Source: an uncultured Porphyromonadaceae bacterium (GTDB lineage: Bacteria; Bacteroidota; Bacteroidia; Bacteroidales; Muribaculaceae). Taken from it: a stretch of DNA of 64,000 bases. Below are positions 16,531 through 25,487 of this stretch, piece by piece. Location of the stretch: positions 1-64,000 of the forward strand of contig CALAVE010000092.1 of the NCBI GenBank assembly GCA_937892215.1, given 5' to 3'. The notes beneath the pieces are model-generated. The model searched no databases. It was not told the DNA's origin and worked only from the letters and a program-made list of their open reading frames with translations. The number at the start of each line of letters is the position of its first letter. The stretch's first letter is position 1. Both the position numbers and the translations under genes were made by a program.

Positions 16531-17124
16531 ATGAACCGTAAGAAAATTATGCTTGGTGTAATGGCCGTGGCGATGCTGTCGCTGGTTACATCGTGCAATC
16601 AGAAGCCTGAGAAGAAAGCTGCAGTGAGTGCAACCCCGAAGTCGGCAACCGAACAGTTAGTGATACGCTACGTGGACGAGGACTCGCTCATGGCAAACTA
16701 CAATCTGGCAAAGGACATCAACGAGGCGATGCTTCGTCGTCAGAACCAGTATGATGCCGCCCAGCAGCAGCGCGGCGACCAGATAAACCGCTTTGCCGCC
16801 ACGATGGAGCAGAAGTACAAGAACAACGGTTATCTGGACGAGGCAAGCTTCAACGCCGACCAGGCCAAGTTGCAGAAGATGCAGAACGACGCCCAGAAGT
16901 ATATGGCCGGACTGCAGCAGAGCATCCAGAACGAGGTGGCGCAGAACACGCAGCAACTGACCGACTCCATCACCAACTTTATGACCGAGTATGCCAAGCA
17001 GCGCGGCTACTCGATGATAGTGCGCAAGCCCGCCACATTCTACATAGATCCGGCGCTGGACGTGACCGACGACGTGATAAAAGGGCTTAACAAGCGCTAC
17101 AACAAGGTGGAAGCCAAGAAATGA
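16531..17124 (+). CDS. OmpH/Skp-like lipoprotein
   Basis: A 197-residue protein with a lipoprotein signal (lipobox LVTSC, Cys at about residue 22) and a long, Gln-rich alpha-helical middle (about 60-150: LRRQNQYDAAQQQRGDQINRF and following) that fits the coiled-coil prongs of Skp/OmpH chaperones. The C-terminal YSMIVRKPATFYIDPALDVTDDVIKGLNKRY is the family's conserved end. Expected to act in the periplasm, helping outer-membrane proteins fold. The lipid anchor is a Bacteroidota variation. Follows the small membrane gene and precedes a strong terminator. Confidence 0.88.
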   Translation: MNRKKIMLGVMAVAMLSLVTSCNQKPEKKAAVSATPKSATEQLVIRYVDEDSLMANYNLAKDINEAMLRRQNQYDAAQQQRGDQINRFAATMEQKYKNNGYLDEASFNADQAKLQKMQNDAQKYMAGLQQSIQNEVAQNTQQLTDSITNFMTEYAKQRGYSMIVRKPATFYIDPALDVTDDVIKGLNKRYNKVEAKK

Positions 17125-17153
17125 GAATAACAGAAGAAGAATGATACAGAAAG

Positions 17154-17191
17154 TCGCTGCACCTTGTGAGGCACGGGTGCGGCGATTTTTT
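17154..17191 (+). terminator. Rho-independent terminator between the OmpH-like gene and hflX
   Basis: TCGCTGCACC (17154-17163) pairs with GGTGCGGCGA (17176-17185), followed by six T. An upstream GTG start for hflX would fall inside the hairpin, which argues for the ATG at 17229. Confidence 0.92.
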
Positions 17192-17228
17192 GAATAAGCA
17201 GAAAGATAACGAAAAGGCGGCAGAGACA

Positions 17229-18455
17229 ATGGGACTGATAGATGACAGCAAGCGAGTGAGCCTGACCGAAGAAGAAAAGGCGGTGCTGGTGGGCCTGATA
17301 ACACCAGAGCAGGGCGAGAGCAAGGCCAAGGAATACCTGGACGAGCTGGAATTCCTGGCTGAGACGGCCGGAGCTGAGACCGTGAAGCGATTCACACAGC
17401 GGTGCGATGTTCCGAACCGCGCCACGTTTGTGGGCAAAGGCAAGTTGGAGGAGATTGCGGCCTACGTGAAAGACAGCGACGTGAGTCTGGTGATATTCGA
17501 CGACGACCTGACCCCGAAGCAACTGGGCAACATAGAGAAAGAGGTTAAGGTGAAAGTGCTGGACCGAACAAGCCTGATACTGGACATCTTCGCCAAGCGC
17601 GCTCAGACCGCCAACGCCAAGATGCAGGTGGAACTGGCTCAATACCAGTACTTGCTGCCGCGCCTGACCGGAATGTGGACGCACTTGGAGCGCCAGCGAG
17701 GCGGAATAGGAATGCGCGGTCCCGGCGAGGAGCAGATAGAGACCGACCGACGGATAGTGAAGTCGAAGATAACGCTGCTGAAGCAGAAACTGGCGCAGTA
17801 CGACAAGCAGAAAGTGATACAGCGCAAGAACCGCGGCAAGCTCACGCGTATAGCACTTGTGGGCTACACCAACGTGGGGAAATCCACGCTGATGAACGTG
17901 CTGAGCAAGAGCGACGTGTTTGCGGAGAACAAGCTGTTCGCCACGCTCGACACAACAGTGCGCAAGGTGGTGATAGAGAACCTGCCGTTTCTGTTGACCG
18001 ACACCGTGGGTTTTATCCGTAAGCTGCCCACACACTTGGTGGAGTCGTTCAAGACCACGCTTGACGAGGTGCGTGACAGCGACATTATGGTTCATGTGGT
18101 GGACGTGTCGCATCCGCAGTTTGAGGAGCAGGTGGAAGTGGTGAACAGGACGCTTCAAGATGTGTGCGGCGCTGGTGGCAAGGAGATGGTGATGGTGTTC
18201 AACAAGATAGACCAGTTCAGTTATGTGGAAAAAGATGCCGACGACCTGACCCCGCGCAGCCGTGAGAACGTGTCGCTTGAGGAGTTGCGCCAGACGTGGA
18301 TGGCGCGGATGGGCGAGAACTGCGTGTTTATCTCGGCCAAGAACCGCGAGAACATAGAGGAGTTGAAGCAGATACTCTATGCCAAGGCGAAGGAGATACA
18401 CTCACAGCGATTCCCTTATAACGACTACCTCTACGAGAAGTACGAGGAAGAGTGA
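17229..18455 (+). CDS. hflX: Ribosome-associated GTPase HflX
   Basis: A 408-residue GTPase that binds and splits stalled or stressed 70S ribosomes. The N-terminal HflX domain carries NPKQ-type TPKQLGNIEKEV and the RTSLILDIFAKRAQT motif; a coiled linker with GGIGMRGPGEEQIETDRR follows; then the G domain has GYTNVGKSTLMN (G1), DTVGFIRKLPTHLVESFKTTLDE (G3) and NKID (G4). The ATG at 17229 (MGLIDDSKRVSL) is chosen because the longer GTG start lies within a terminator. Confidence 0.95.
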   Translation: MGLIDDSKRVSLTEEEKAVLVGLITPEQGESKAKEYLDELEFLAETAGAETVKRFTQRCDVPNRATFVGKGKLEEIAAYVKDSDVSLVIFDDDLTPKQLGNIEKEVKVKVLDRTSLILDIFAKRAQTANAKMQVELAQYQYLLPRLTGMWTHLERQRGGIGMRGPGEEQIETDRRIVKSKITLLKQKLAQYDKQKVIQRKNRGKLTRIALVGYTNVGKSTLMNVLSKSDVFAENKLFATLDTTVRKVVIENLPFLLTDTVGFIRKLPTHLVESFKTTLDEVRDSDIMVHVVDVSHPQFEEQVEVVNRTLQDVCGAGGKEMVMVFNKIDQFSYVEKDADDLTPRSRENVSLEELRQTWMARMGENCVFISAKNRENIEELKQILYAKAKEIHSQRFPYNDYLYEKYEEE

Positions 18456-18748
18456 GGTGAACAGTTACTGTAGGGTGGGATAAGGTGAAAAAGGGTTAAA
18501 TTATTTATGCTAACAAATTGAAAGTTTCATTTTGCTATTGTTAATGGTGAAATTGGTGCTTTGAATTGGTAAATTTGTTGCAATATGAGTCATTTTGTCA
18601 GAGAATTTGTATATATTGCCATAATTTCATAAAAATGCATTTTTGGAATTTATTAATTATTATAATTTTTAACCGCGAAAAGTGATAAAAAGTTAGTGAA
18701 AAAGAGTGTTTTTTAGCATAAAAATTATGTAAAAAGAAAAAAAGTGTG
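18456..18748. other. AT-rich intergenic region upstream of the SusC locus
   Basis: Nearly 300 very AT-rich bases with no frame, RNA gene or dispersed repeat that I can recognise. A 14-base palindrome AAAAATGCATTTTT lies near 18632. No sigma/anti-sigma pair or hybrid two-component gene is found beside the SusC gene, so its regulator must be elsewhere. Confidence 0.5.
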
Positions 18749-19001
18749 TAAATTTGCGGTCAAATTTATATTTAGTTAAGAAACTGCGAAAGGGAAAAGA
18801 ATGTTCCTGAGAGGCTTTAGCCGCGCTGCAAATGAGATGAGAACGAGAGAGAGGCGCGGAGGAAGTTTTGGGGGTTTTACGACTATATATAAATAATGTG
18901 TTAAGAAAAAAGGTGCATTCCGTGCTTGCTCCGAGGCGGAGCAACTGCTGATTGCAAATGGGAGAAAATAAAAAAAATAAAACACTAAATAGACAGAGCT
19001 T
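18749..19001 (+). promoter_or_regulatory. Promoter and about 240-base structured leader of the SusC operon
   Basis: A -7 box TAAATTTGC at 18749-18757 starts a leader of about 240 bases. It contains an 8-base-pair hairpin TTGCTCCG-AGG-CGGAGCAA at 18926-18944 and a looser CCGCGC/GCGCGG pairing around 18821-18858. Long leaders of this kind are common upstream of SusC genes and are often targets of small RNAs; regulation here is inference. Confidence 0.5.
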
Positions 19002-22000
19002 ATGAGAATTAAGAAGTTACTATTGCTCTTGGCGATTACGCTATGTACGGCTGTTGCGTCGGCTCAGATTCGCGTGACAGGTGTAGTAGTGGACAAGGAC
19101 AATGAGCCCCTTATCGGCGCTACGGTTACTGAGAAAGGGCGGACCGGCAACGGAACGGCGACCGACCTTGACGGCCGCTTCACGCTGACAGTTCAGTCGA
19201 AGAAATCGAAGATATTGGTTGCTTCGATAGGCTACAAGCAGCAGGAAGTGGGTGTTAGCGACGGAGAGATGAAGATCACGCTTGATGATGATTCACAAGT
19301 GCTGAGCGAAGTGGTTGTAACCGGTATGGCCAAGGTGGACAAGCGATTGTTCACCGGAGCTACGCAGAAAGTGGACGCATCGAAAGCCAAGCTTGACGGA
19401 GTGGCCGACGTGAGCCGTGCCCTTGAAGGCCGTGCTGCCGGTGTGTCGGTTCAGAACGTGACCGGAACCTTCGGTACAGCGCCCAAGATACGAGTTCGTG
19501 GAGCGACGTCGATTTACGGAAGTTCCCGTCCGTTGTGGGTTGTTGACGGCGTGATTCTGGAGGACAACGTGGAGATAGACGCCGACGACCTGAGTAGCGG
19601 TGACGCTGTGACCCTGATTTCGAGCGCCATAGCCGGCCTTAACGCTGACGACATAGAGTCGTTCCAGATTCTGAAGGACGGTAGTGCAACGTCGATTTAT
19701 GGAGCCAAGGCAATGGCCGGTGTGATTGTGGTGACTACCAAGAGCGGTAGGGCCGGACACACATCGATTAACTATACCGGTGAGTTCACCTATCGTATGA
19801 AGCCCAATTACAGGAACTTCAACATCAGCAACTCACAGGAGCAGATGGGAATCTACAAGGAGATGGAGAGTAAGGGCTGGCTGGAGTTCGCGTCGCTGGT
19901 TAACGCGAGCAACACCGGTATCTATGGGCATATGTACAATCTGATTAACAGTTATCAGAACGGCACTTACGGCCTTGCCAACACCACCGCGGCCCGAAAC
20001 TCATATCTGCGTGAAGCCGAGTTCCGCAACACCGACTGGTTTGACCTGCTGTTCAACAACAACATCATGCAGAACCACGCGGTGAGCGTGTCGGGTGGAA
20101 CCGACAAGGGTAACTTCTACACGTCGATTTCTCTGATGAACGACCCTGGATGGTACAAGTCGAGCAGCGTGGAGCGTTACACATTCAACGCCAACGCCAA
20201 CTATAACCTGACCGACAAGATTCGCGTGAAGATACTTACGAGCGACAGCTACCGTAAGCAGAAGGCACCAGGAACGCTGAGCCAGAGTACCGACGTGGTG
20301 AATATGGAGGTGAACCGCTCATTTGACATCAACCCGTACAGTTACGCGCTGAACACATCGCGTACGCTGGACCCGAACACATACTACAAGAGAAACTACA
20401 GTTCGTTCAACATCTTCAATGAGCTTGAGCAGAACTACATAGACATAGCAGTGACCGACCTCAAGTTCCAGGGCGAACTTAACATCCGTCCGGTATCGGG
20501 GCTGGAAATCAACCTGCTGGGCGCATATCGTACGAGTTCCAGTGAGCAGAACCACTATGTGAAGGAAGGAGCAAATCAGGCGCTTGCTTATCGTGCCGGT
20601 ATCGACCCTGAGGATGCGACGGTGCGCAGCAGCAACCGTTACCTCTACACTGACCCTGACGTGCCCAACGCACTTCCTGAGACGGTGCTTCCGAAGGGCG
20701 GTTTCTGGTTCCACACCCTCTACAAGGTGTCGCAGTATGACTTCCGCGGAACGGCTCAATATCAGAAGACCTTCGGTCACGACCACATTTTCTATATAAT
20801 GGGAGCGATGGAGGCAAGTAAGGTGGACCGTATGGCCGAGACGTTCAATGCCTACGGAATCATCTACGGCCAGGGTAACCTGCCGTTTGCCAACTACAAG
20901 ATGTTCAAGCAGATGGAGGAGGAGAACGGAGACTACTACAGCATGAGTCCGACATATTCGCGCAACCTGGCTTACATAGGGACATCGAGCTATAGTTATG
21001 CCGGCCGTTACATTGTGAACGGAACTATCCGCTACGAGGGCTCGAACAAGATGGGTAAGAGCCGTCAGAGCCGCTGGCTGCCTACGTGGAACGTGTCGGG
21101 TGCGTGGAACGCGCACGAGGAGCCATTCTTCAAAAGATGGAAGGGAAGCCGGCACGCGTTCACATACGCCAAGATACGCGCCAGTTACTCGCTTACCGCC
21201 GAGAGCGGCCCGAGCAGCGTGAGCAACGCAAATGCCATCTATCAGCCCGACAAGCCATGGCGATTGGAGACAGAGACGAAGGAAACCGGACTGTCGCTGG
21301 TGTCGCTGGCCAATTCGGAGTTGACCTACGAGAAGAAGCACGAGCTTGACATCGGTGTTGACCTGGGATTCTTAGGCAACCGCATCAATCTGGTGTTCGA
21401 CTGGTACAAGCGAAACAACTTCGACCTTATCGGTCACGTATATACACAGGGTATAGGCGGTGTGACAGAGAAGTACGCCAATGTGGCCGAGATGGCATCG
21501 CACGGTGTGGAGTTCACCCTGTCCACCAAGAACATAGAGACCAAGAACTTCACATGGACGAGCGACCTTACGTTTGCCTTCGCGAAGAACAAGATTACGA
21601 AACTGGTGACCCGTTCGCGCGTGAGCGACCTGGTACCCGGTCAGGGATACGCAAAGCAGGGTTACCCTGTACGTGCCCTGTTCTCGATACCGTTTGTGGG
21701 TCTGAACTCAGAAGGACTTCCTCTGGTGATTGATCCAGACGGCAACGTGACCACAGGTTCAAGTTTCTTCCAGGAGCGTGACAAGCTCGACTTCCTGAAG
21801 TATGAAGGACCGGTTGACCCGCTGTACACCGGAGGATTCAACAATGCCTTCTCGTGGAAGGGTCTGCACCTGAACGTGTTCATGACCTATTCGTTTGGCA
21901 ACAAGTTGCGTCTGGATCCTGTGTTCTCGGCATCCTACAGCGACCTTACGGCCCATCCGAAGGAGTTCAAGAACCGCTGGGTAATCCCCGGAGACGAGGC

Positions 22001-22334
22001 CTACACCGACATTCCGGTGATACTGCCTTATCGCCAGTACTACGACAATCGCGACGTTCGCTACGGTTACAGTTCGTACAACTACAGTACGGCACGCGTG
22101 GCAAAGGGCGACTTCATCAGGCTGAAAGAGATATCGCTGGTGTATGACCTGCCGGAGAGTTTCATCCGTCACCTGAAGCTGAATAGTGCATCGGTTAAGT
22201 TCGCGGCGACTAACATCGGGCTGCTTTATGCCGACAGCAAACTGAACGGACAAGACCCCGAGTTCTTCAACAGTGGAGGTGTGGCATCGCCTAACCCGCG
22301 TCAGTTCACATTCACATTGCGTTTTGGGCTTTAA
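19002..22334 (+). CDS. SusC/RagA-type TonB-dependent outer-membrane transporter
   Basis: An 1110-residue outer-membrane barrel that imports oligomeric nutrients with energy from TonB. A signal peptide (about 1-22) precedes the carboxypeptidase-regulatory-like domain (VTGVVVDKDNEPLIGATVTEKG, DLDGRFTLTV), then the plug (ISIYGSSRPLWVVDG region, IESFQILKDGSATSIYGAKAMAGVIVVTTKSG), and the long beta-barrel ends in an aromatic-rich strand with FTFTLRFGL. First gene of a five-gene locus. The partner SusD follows after 48 bases. Confidence 0.96.
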   Translation: MRIKKLLLLLAITLCTAVASAQIRVTGVVVDKDNEPLIGATVTEKGRTGNGTATDLDGRFTLTVQSKKSKILVASIGYKQQEVGVSDGEMKITLDDDSQVLSEVVVTGMAKVDKRLFTGATQKVDASKAKLDGVADVSRALEGRAAGVSVQNVTGTFGTAPKIRVRGATSIYGSSRPLWVVDGVILEDNVEIDADDLSSGDAVTLISSAIAGLNADDIESFQILKDGSATSIYGAKAMAGVIVVTTKSGRAGHTSINYTGEFTYRMKPNYRNFNISNSQEQMGIYKEMESKGWLEFASLVNASNTGIYGHMYNLINSYQNGTYGLANTTAARNSYLREAEFRNTDWFDLLFNNNIMQNHAVSVSGGTDKGNFYTSISLMNDPGWYKSSSVERYTFNANANYNLTDKIRVKILTSDSYRKQKAPGTLSQSTDVVNMEVNRSFDINPYSYALNTSRTLDPNTYYKRNYSSFNIFNELEQNYIDIAVTDLKFQGELNIRPVSGLEINLLGAYRTSSSEQNHYVKEGANQALAYRAGIDPEDATVRSSNRYLYTDPDVPNALPETVLPKGGFWFHTLYKVSQYDFRGTAQYQKTFGHDHIFYIMGAMEASKVDRMAETFNAYGIIYGQGNLPFANYKMFKQMEEENGDYYSMSPTYSRNLAYIGTSSYSYAGRYIVNGTIRYEGSNKMGKSRQSRWLPTWNVSGAWNAHEEPFFKRWKGSRHAFTYAKIRASYSLTAESGPSSVSNANAIYQPDKPWRLETETKETGLSLVSLANSELTYEKKHELDIGVDLGFLGNRINLVFDWYKRNNFDLIGHVYTQGIGGVTEKYANVAEMASHGVEFTLSTKNIETKNFTWTSDLTFAFAKNKITKLVTRSRVSDLVPGQGYAKQGYPVRALFSIPFVGLNSEGLPLVIDPDGNVTTGSSFFQERDKLDFLKYEGPVDPLYTGGFNNAFSWKGLHLNVFMTYSFGNKLRLDPVFSASYSDLTAHPKEFKNRWVIPGDEAYTDIPVILPYRQYYDNRDVRYGYSSYNYSTARVAKGDFIRLKEISLVYDLPESFIRHLKLNSASVKFAATNIGLLYADSKLNGQDPEFFNSGGVASPNPRQFTFTLRFGL

Positions 22335-22382
22335 TCGAGAGAGAACAAAAAGGTGTAAAGAAACCAATTAAACGAAACGGAT

Positions 22383-24113
22383 ATGAAAATAAGATATATA
22401 GCAATAGTACTGGGGCTTGCAGCGATGACACTGACATCGTGCAAAGATTTCCTTGACAAGGCCCCTGACTCGCGAGTGGACTTGGTGACTCCGGCAGACG
22501 TGAAAGGCCTGTTGCTGGGTGCCTACACCCCCTACAATTATGCGATTGTGGGCGAGTTCTCGAGCGACAACGTGATAGACCTGAACGCTCCACGTGAGGG
22601 TGCGCTTCGTTTCAGTCTGTCGCCGTACGATGAAGTGGACCGCGAGATATTCAATTTTGAGGATGTTAAGACCGGAACGGGCAGTGACTCACCGAGTGAG
22701 GTGTGGGAAGGCTGCTTCCGCGCGATAGCATACTGTAACGCAGCCCTGGAGCGCATCGCCGAGATAGAGGGCGGCGCATACAATATGACCGACGAAGAGG
22801 CTGTTCAGTTGTCGGCGTCGAAGGGCGAGGCACTGGTGTCGCGTGCGTATCACTATTTCATTCTGGCTCAGGTGTTCTGTATGCCATATCGTGGTCCGGA
22901 ACTGAGCAAGGGCCTTCAGGGACTGCCATACGTGACTACTCCCGAGACCACCGTGATGCCTCAGTACAACCGTGAGGACCTGGCTACGGTGTATGAGAAG
23001 ATAGAGAAGGACCTTACCGCGGGTCTGCCCCTGATTAACGACGCCACATACGAGGCACCGAAGTATCACTTCAACAAGAACGCCGCCAACGCGTTTGCGG
23101 CACGCTTCTACCTGTTCACACGTCAGTATGACAAGTCGCTGAAGTATGCAAACGACGCACTGGCAAGCGGAGAATTGCTGAGCATGATGCCAGATATCTG
23201 GGCGCAGCAAGACTTCTATTACATCAGCGATATCAACCGCTACTACGTGAGCGTGGACCGTCCGGGCAACTTCATGCTTTTCGGAACATATTCCACAGCA
23301 TGGCGTCGCTTCCTGGGCTACCGTTACGCTCCTAACGGCGACGGCCGTCGTGCGACGATACAAGGCCCCGGCCCGACGTGGAACGGATGCCGTTATATCA
23401 ACAACACCACGCAGGAGACCTTCGCTATGCACCCCTGCTTCTTCAGCGTGTGCGGAAGCGCCGGTGACCAGCGTTACGGAAGCTACTTCGCCGGAACGTG
23501 CGGCGAGCAGTTCGAGTACACTGACAAGTTGGCCGGAATCGGTTATTGCCACATGGTGCGTACCGAGTTCACGGCCGAAGAGACCCTTCTGTGCCGCGCC
23601 GAGGCAAAATTGTTCCTTGGCGACATAGACGGCGCGTTTGCCGACCTGAACGTTTGGGACCAGGGTAGGCGTAACTACGCTGCGAGCGATGACCGAATGG
23701 TGGAATTCACCAAGGACCGCCTGATAAGCTTCTATCAGACCACTGACCCCGGTTACGGAATCGTGAAAGACATTCACGTTGATGAGGTTTGCCCGAGCGA
23801 CAAGTATCAGGTGACTGCAGCGATACTGCCATACTTGCAGTGTGTGCAGCACTTCCGCCGCATCAGCCTGGTTCACACCGGAATGCGCTGGTTCGATATC
23901 AAGCGTCTGGGTCTGAGCATCACACACCGCATAGCCACAACGAGCGACGGTCAGTACAAGGACGAAGTGCTTCAGACTCTGGATCCGCGCTACGCTATTC
24001 AGATACCGGATGAGGTTATCGCCGCCGGCTTTGAGCCTAACGACCGCGTAGCACCCACAGTGAGCGGCTCGGATGCAGTGATTAACACCAGCATATCGGC
24101 TTACTACAAGTGA
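22383..24113 (+). CDS. SusD/RagB-type nutrient-binding lipoprotein
   Basis: A 576-residue surface lipoprotein that forms the lid on the SusC barrel. The lipobox is LTSCKDFLD, and the family pattern is clear: a TPR-like helical framework, ASKGEALVSRAYHYFILAQVFCMPY, a second arm with NAANAFAARFYLFTRQYDKSLKYANDAL, and the C-terminal RRISLVHTGMRWFDIKRLGLSITHR box. The binding specificity cannot be read directly, but the neighbours suggest peptides or proteins. Confidence 0.95.
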   Translation: MKIRYIAIVLGLAAMTLTSCKDFLDKAPDSRVDLVTPADVKGLLLGAYTPYNYAIVGEFSSDNVIDLNAPREGALRFSLSPYDEVDREIFNFEDVKTGTGSDSPSEVWEGCFRAIAYCNAALERIAEIEGGAYNMTDEEAVQLSASKGEALVSRAYHYFILAQVFCMPYRGPELSKGLQGLPYVTTPETTVMPQYNREDLATVYEKIEKDLTAGLPLINDATYEAPKYHFNKNAANAFAARFYLFTRQYDKSLKYANDALASGELLSMMPDIWAQQDFYYISDINRYYVSVDRPGNFMLFGTYSTAWRRFLGYRYAPNGDGRRATIQGPGPTWNGCRYINNTTQETFAMHPCFFSVCGSAGDQRYGSYFAGTCGEQFEYTDKLAGIGYCHMVRTEFTAEETLLCRAEAKLFLGDIDGAFADLNVWDQGRRNYAASDDRMVEFTKDRLISFYQTTDPGYGIVKDIHVDEVCPSDKYQVTAAILPYLQCVQHFRRISLVHTGMRWFDIKRLGLSITHRIATTSDGQYKDEVLQTLDPRYAIQIPDEVIAAGFEPNDRVAPTVSGSDAVINTSISAYYK

Positions 24114-24149
24114 TAAGAGAGATTACGAACAGAAAAAACGATTAAGACT

Positions 24150-25415
24150 ATGAAATCGATAAAGAAATATATGCTGACGCTCGCGCTTGCTTCGCTTACT
24201 GCAATGACGTTTGTATCGTGCAGTGAGGACAAGTTCACGGAGTCGATATTCGACGACGGCGAGGAGACGTACGACCTGACCACGACTAAGGGCAGGTTTG
24301 AGAAGTGGCTGAAAATCAATTTCCTTGAGCCTTATAACGTGGATTTCCGTTATAAGATGCAGGATTTGAGCGCGTTCATCGATTATAACATGTCGCCGCC
24401 AACCATGCAGCAGTCGATGGACTGCGCTGTGCTGTGCAAGTACTTGTGGTATGACGTGTATTCGGAGATAGCCGGCGACGAGTTCCTGAAGACTTATTCG
24501 CCGCGAATCCTTCAGCTTATAGGTTCGAGTGCCTACGACCCCGACAACCATACTGAGATACTGGGTCTGGCCGAGAGCGGAATCAAGATTAACCTGCTGA
24601 AGCTGAACTATGCCGACGTGTATGACTTTGACCACATGAACGAGTATGTGTTCAAGACCATGCACCACGAGTTCGCTCACATTCTTCACCAGGCAATCAC
24701 ATACCCCACCGAGTTCAATACCCTGAGCGTGGGCGGCTACGATGCCAGCAACTGGCAGTACCGCATCGACGGTGTGGTGAACTCACTGGGCTTCACCACC
24801 CCGTATGCCAGCAGCCAGTTCCGTGAGGACGTGGCTGAGACAATAGCCAACTACATCACAATGACCGACACCAAGTGGGCCCGCGTGAAGGAGCTTGCAG
24901 CCCGTGGATGGGAGTCGCCCAACCTTGACGACGATGATCCGGAGGCAGCACAGACCGCTCTGTACTACTGCTGGTACTACCTGAAGAACCCCGAACTGGG
25001 CGAAGAGGCCGAGGGCAACAAGGTGTATGTGGGCGACGGTGGCCGTACGGGCGGTACGGACTACGGAGATGCCGAGAAGGCTCGCCTGGAGGCTAATAAC
25101 AAGCGCTGCAAGAATTGCCAGACGATAAACTCGATTACGCGCAAGAAATGTTCGTCGTGTGGCGAGGATATCAGTGCAGAGGGGAGTTATCTGGCATTTG
25201 AAGTACTGCCGGTGCCCGACAAGGACGGCAAGGATGGTGCTGAGATACTTGACAAGAAAGTGGACATTCTGCGCAACTGGCTGAAGGAAAACTTCGGTGT
25301 TGACATTGACGCAATCCGTGCAGAAGTGCAGAAGCGTCAGGGCGCTTTCTCAACTCGCGAGAGCACAGACGAACTGATGGCTCGTCTGCGTAAGCAGATT
25401 GACGATGTGAAGTGA
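24150..25415 (+). CDS. Zinc-binding metallopeptidase lipoprotein with zinc-ribbon insertion
   Basis: A 421-residue lipoprotein (lipobox FVSC, Cys24) of the putative zinc-binding metallopeptidase type often coded beside SusC/SusD pairs. The active site is HHEFAHILH at 172-180 (HExxH with H173, E174, H177), with REDVAE at 225-230 likely to supply the third ligand. The odd part is a second metal motif, CxxC-x10-CxxC (C320, C323, C334, C337), forming a zinc-ribbon-like hairpin in a linker just after a GDGGRTGGTDYGD stretch. Zinc ribbons are rare outside the cytoplasm. It probably trims peptides at the cell surface. Confidence 0.85.
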   Translation: MKSIKKYMLTLALASLTAMTFVSCSEDKFTESIFDDGEETYDLTTTKGRFEKWLKINFLEPYNVDFRYKMQDLSAFIDYNMSPPTMQQSMDCAVLCKYLWYDVYSEIAGDEFLKTYSPRILQLIGSSAYDPDNHTEILGLAESGIKINLLKLNYADVYDFDHMNEYVFKTMHHEFAHILHQAITYPTEFNTLSVGGYDASNWQYRIDGVVNSLGFTTPYASSQFREDVAETIANYITMTDTKWARVKELAARGWESPNLDDDDPEAAQTALYYCWYYLKNPELGEEAEGNKVYVGDGGRTGGTDYGDAEKARLEANNKRCKNCQTINSITRKKCSSCGEDISAEGSYLAFEVLPVPDKDGKDGAEILDKKVDILRNWLKENFGVDIDAIRAEVQKRQGAFSTRESTDELMARLRKQIDDVK

Positions 25416-25487
25416 TTTTGAGCGTAAATCTGAGGATAAAACTTGAAATTACTTGTAAATAACTAAGATTTTAAAGATAGGAAAGAT

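Noticed and set aside
17166..17228. Upstream GTG start for hflX
   Set aside because: It falls inside a strong rho-independent terminator hairpin, and the added residues are not HflX-like.
17097..18401. 434-codon open frame on the minus strand opposite hflX
   Set aside because: Shadow of hflX, whose G-domain motifs are complete; the peptide has no recognisable domain.
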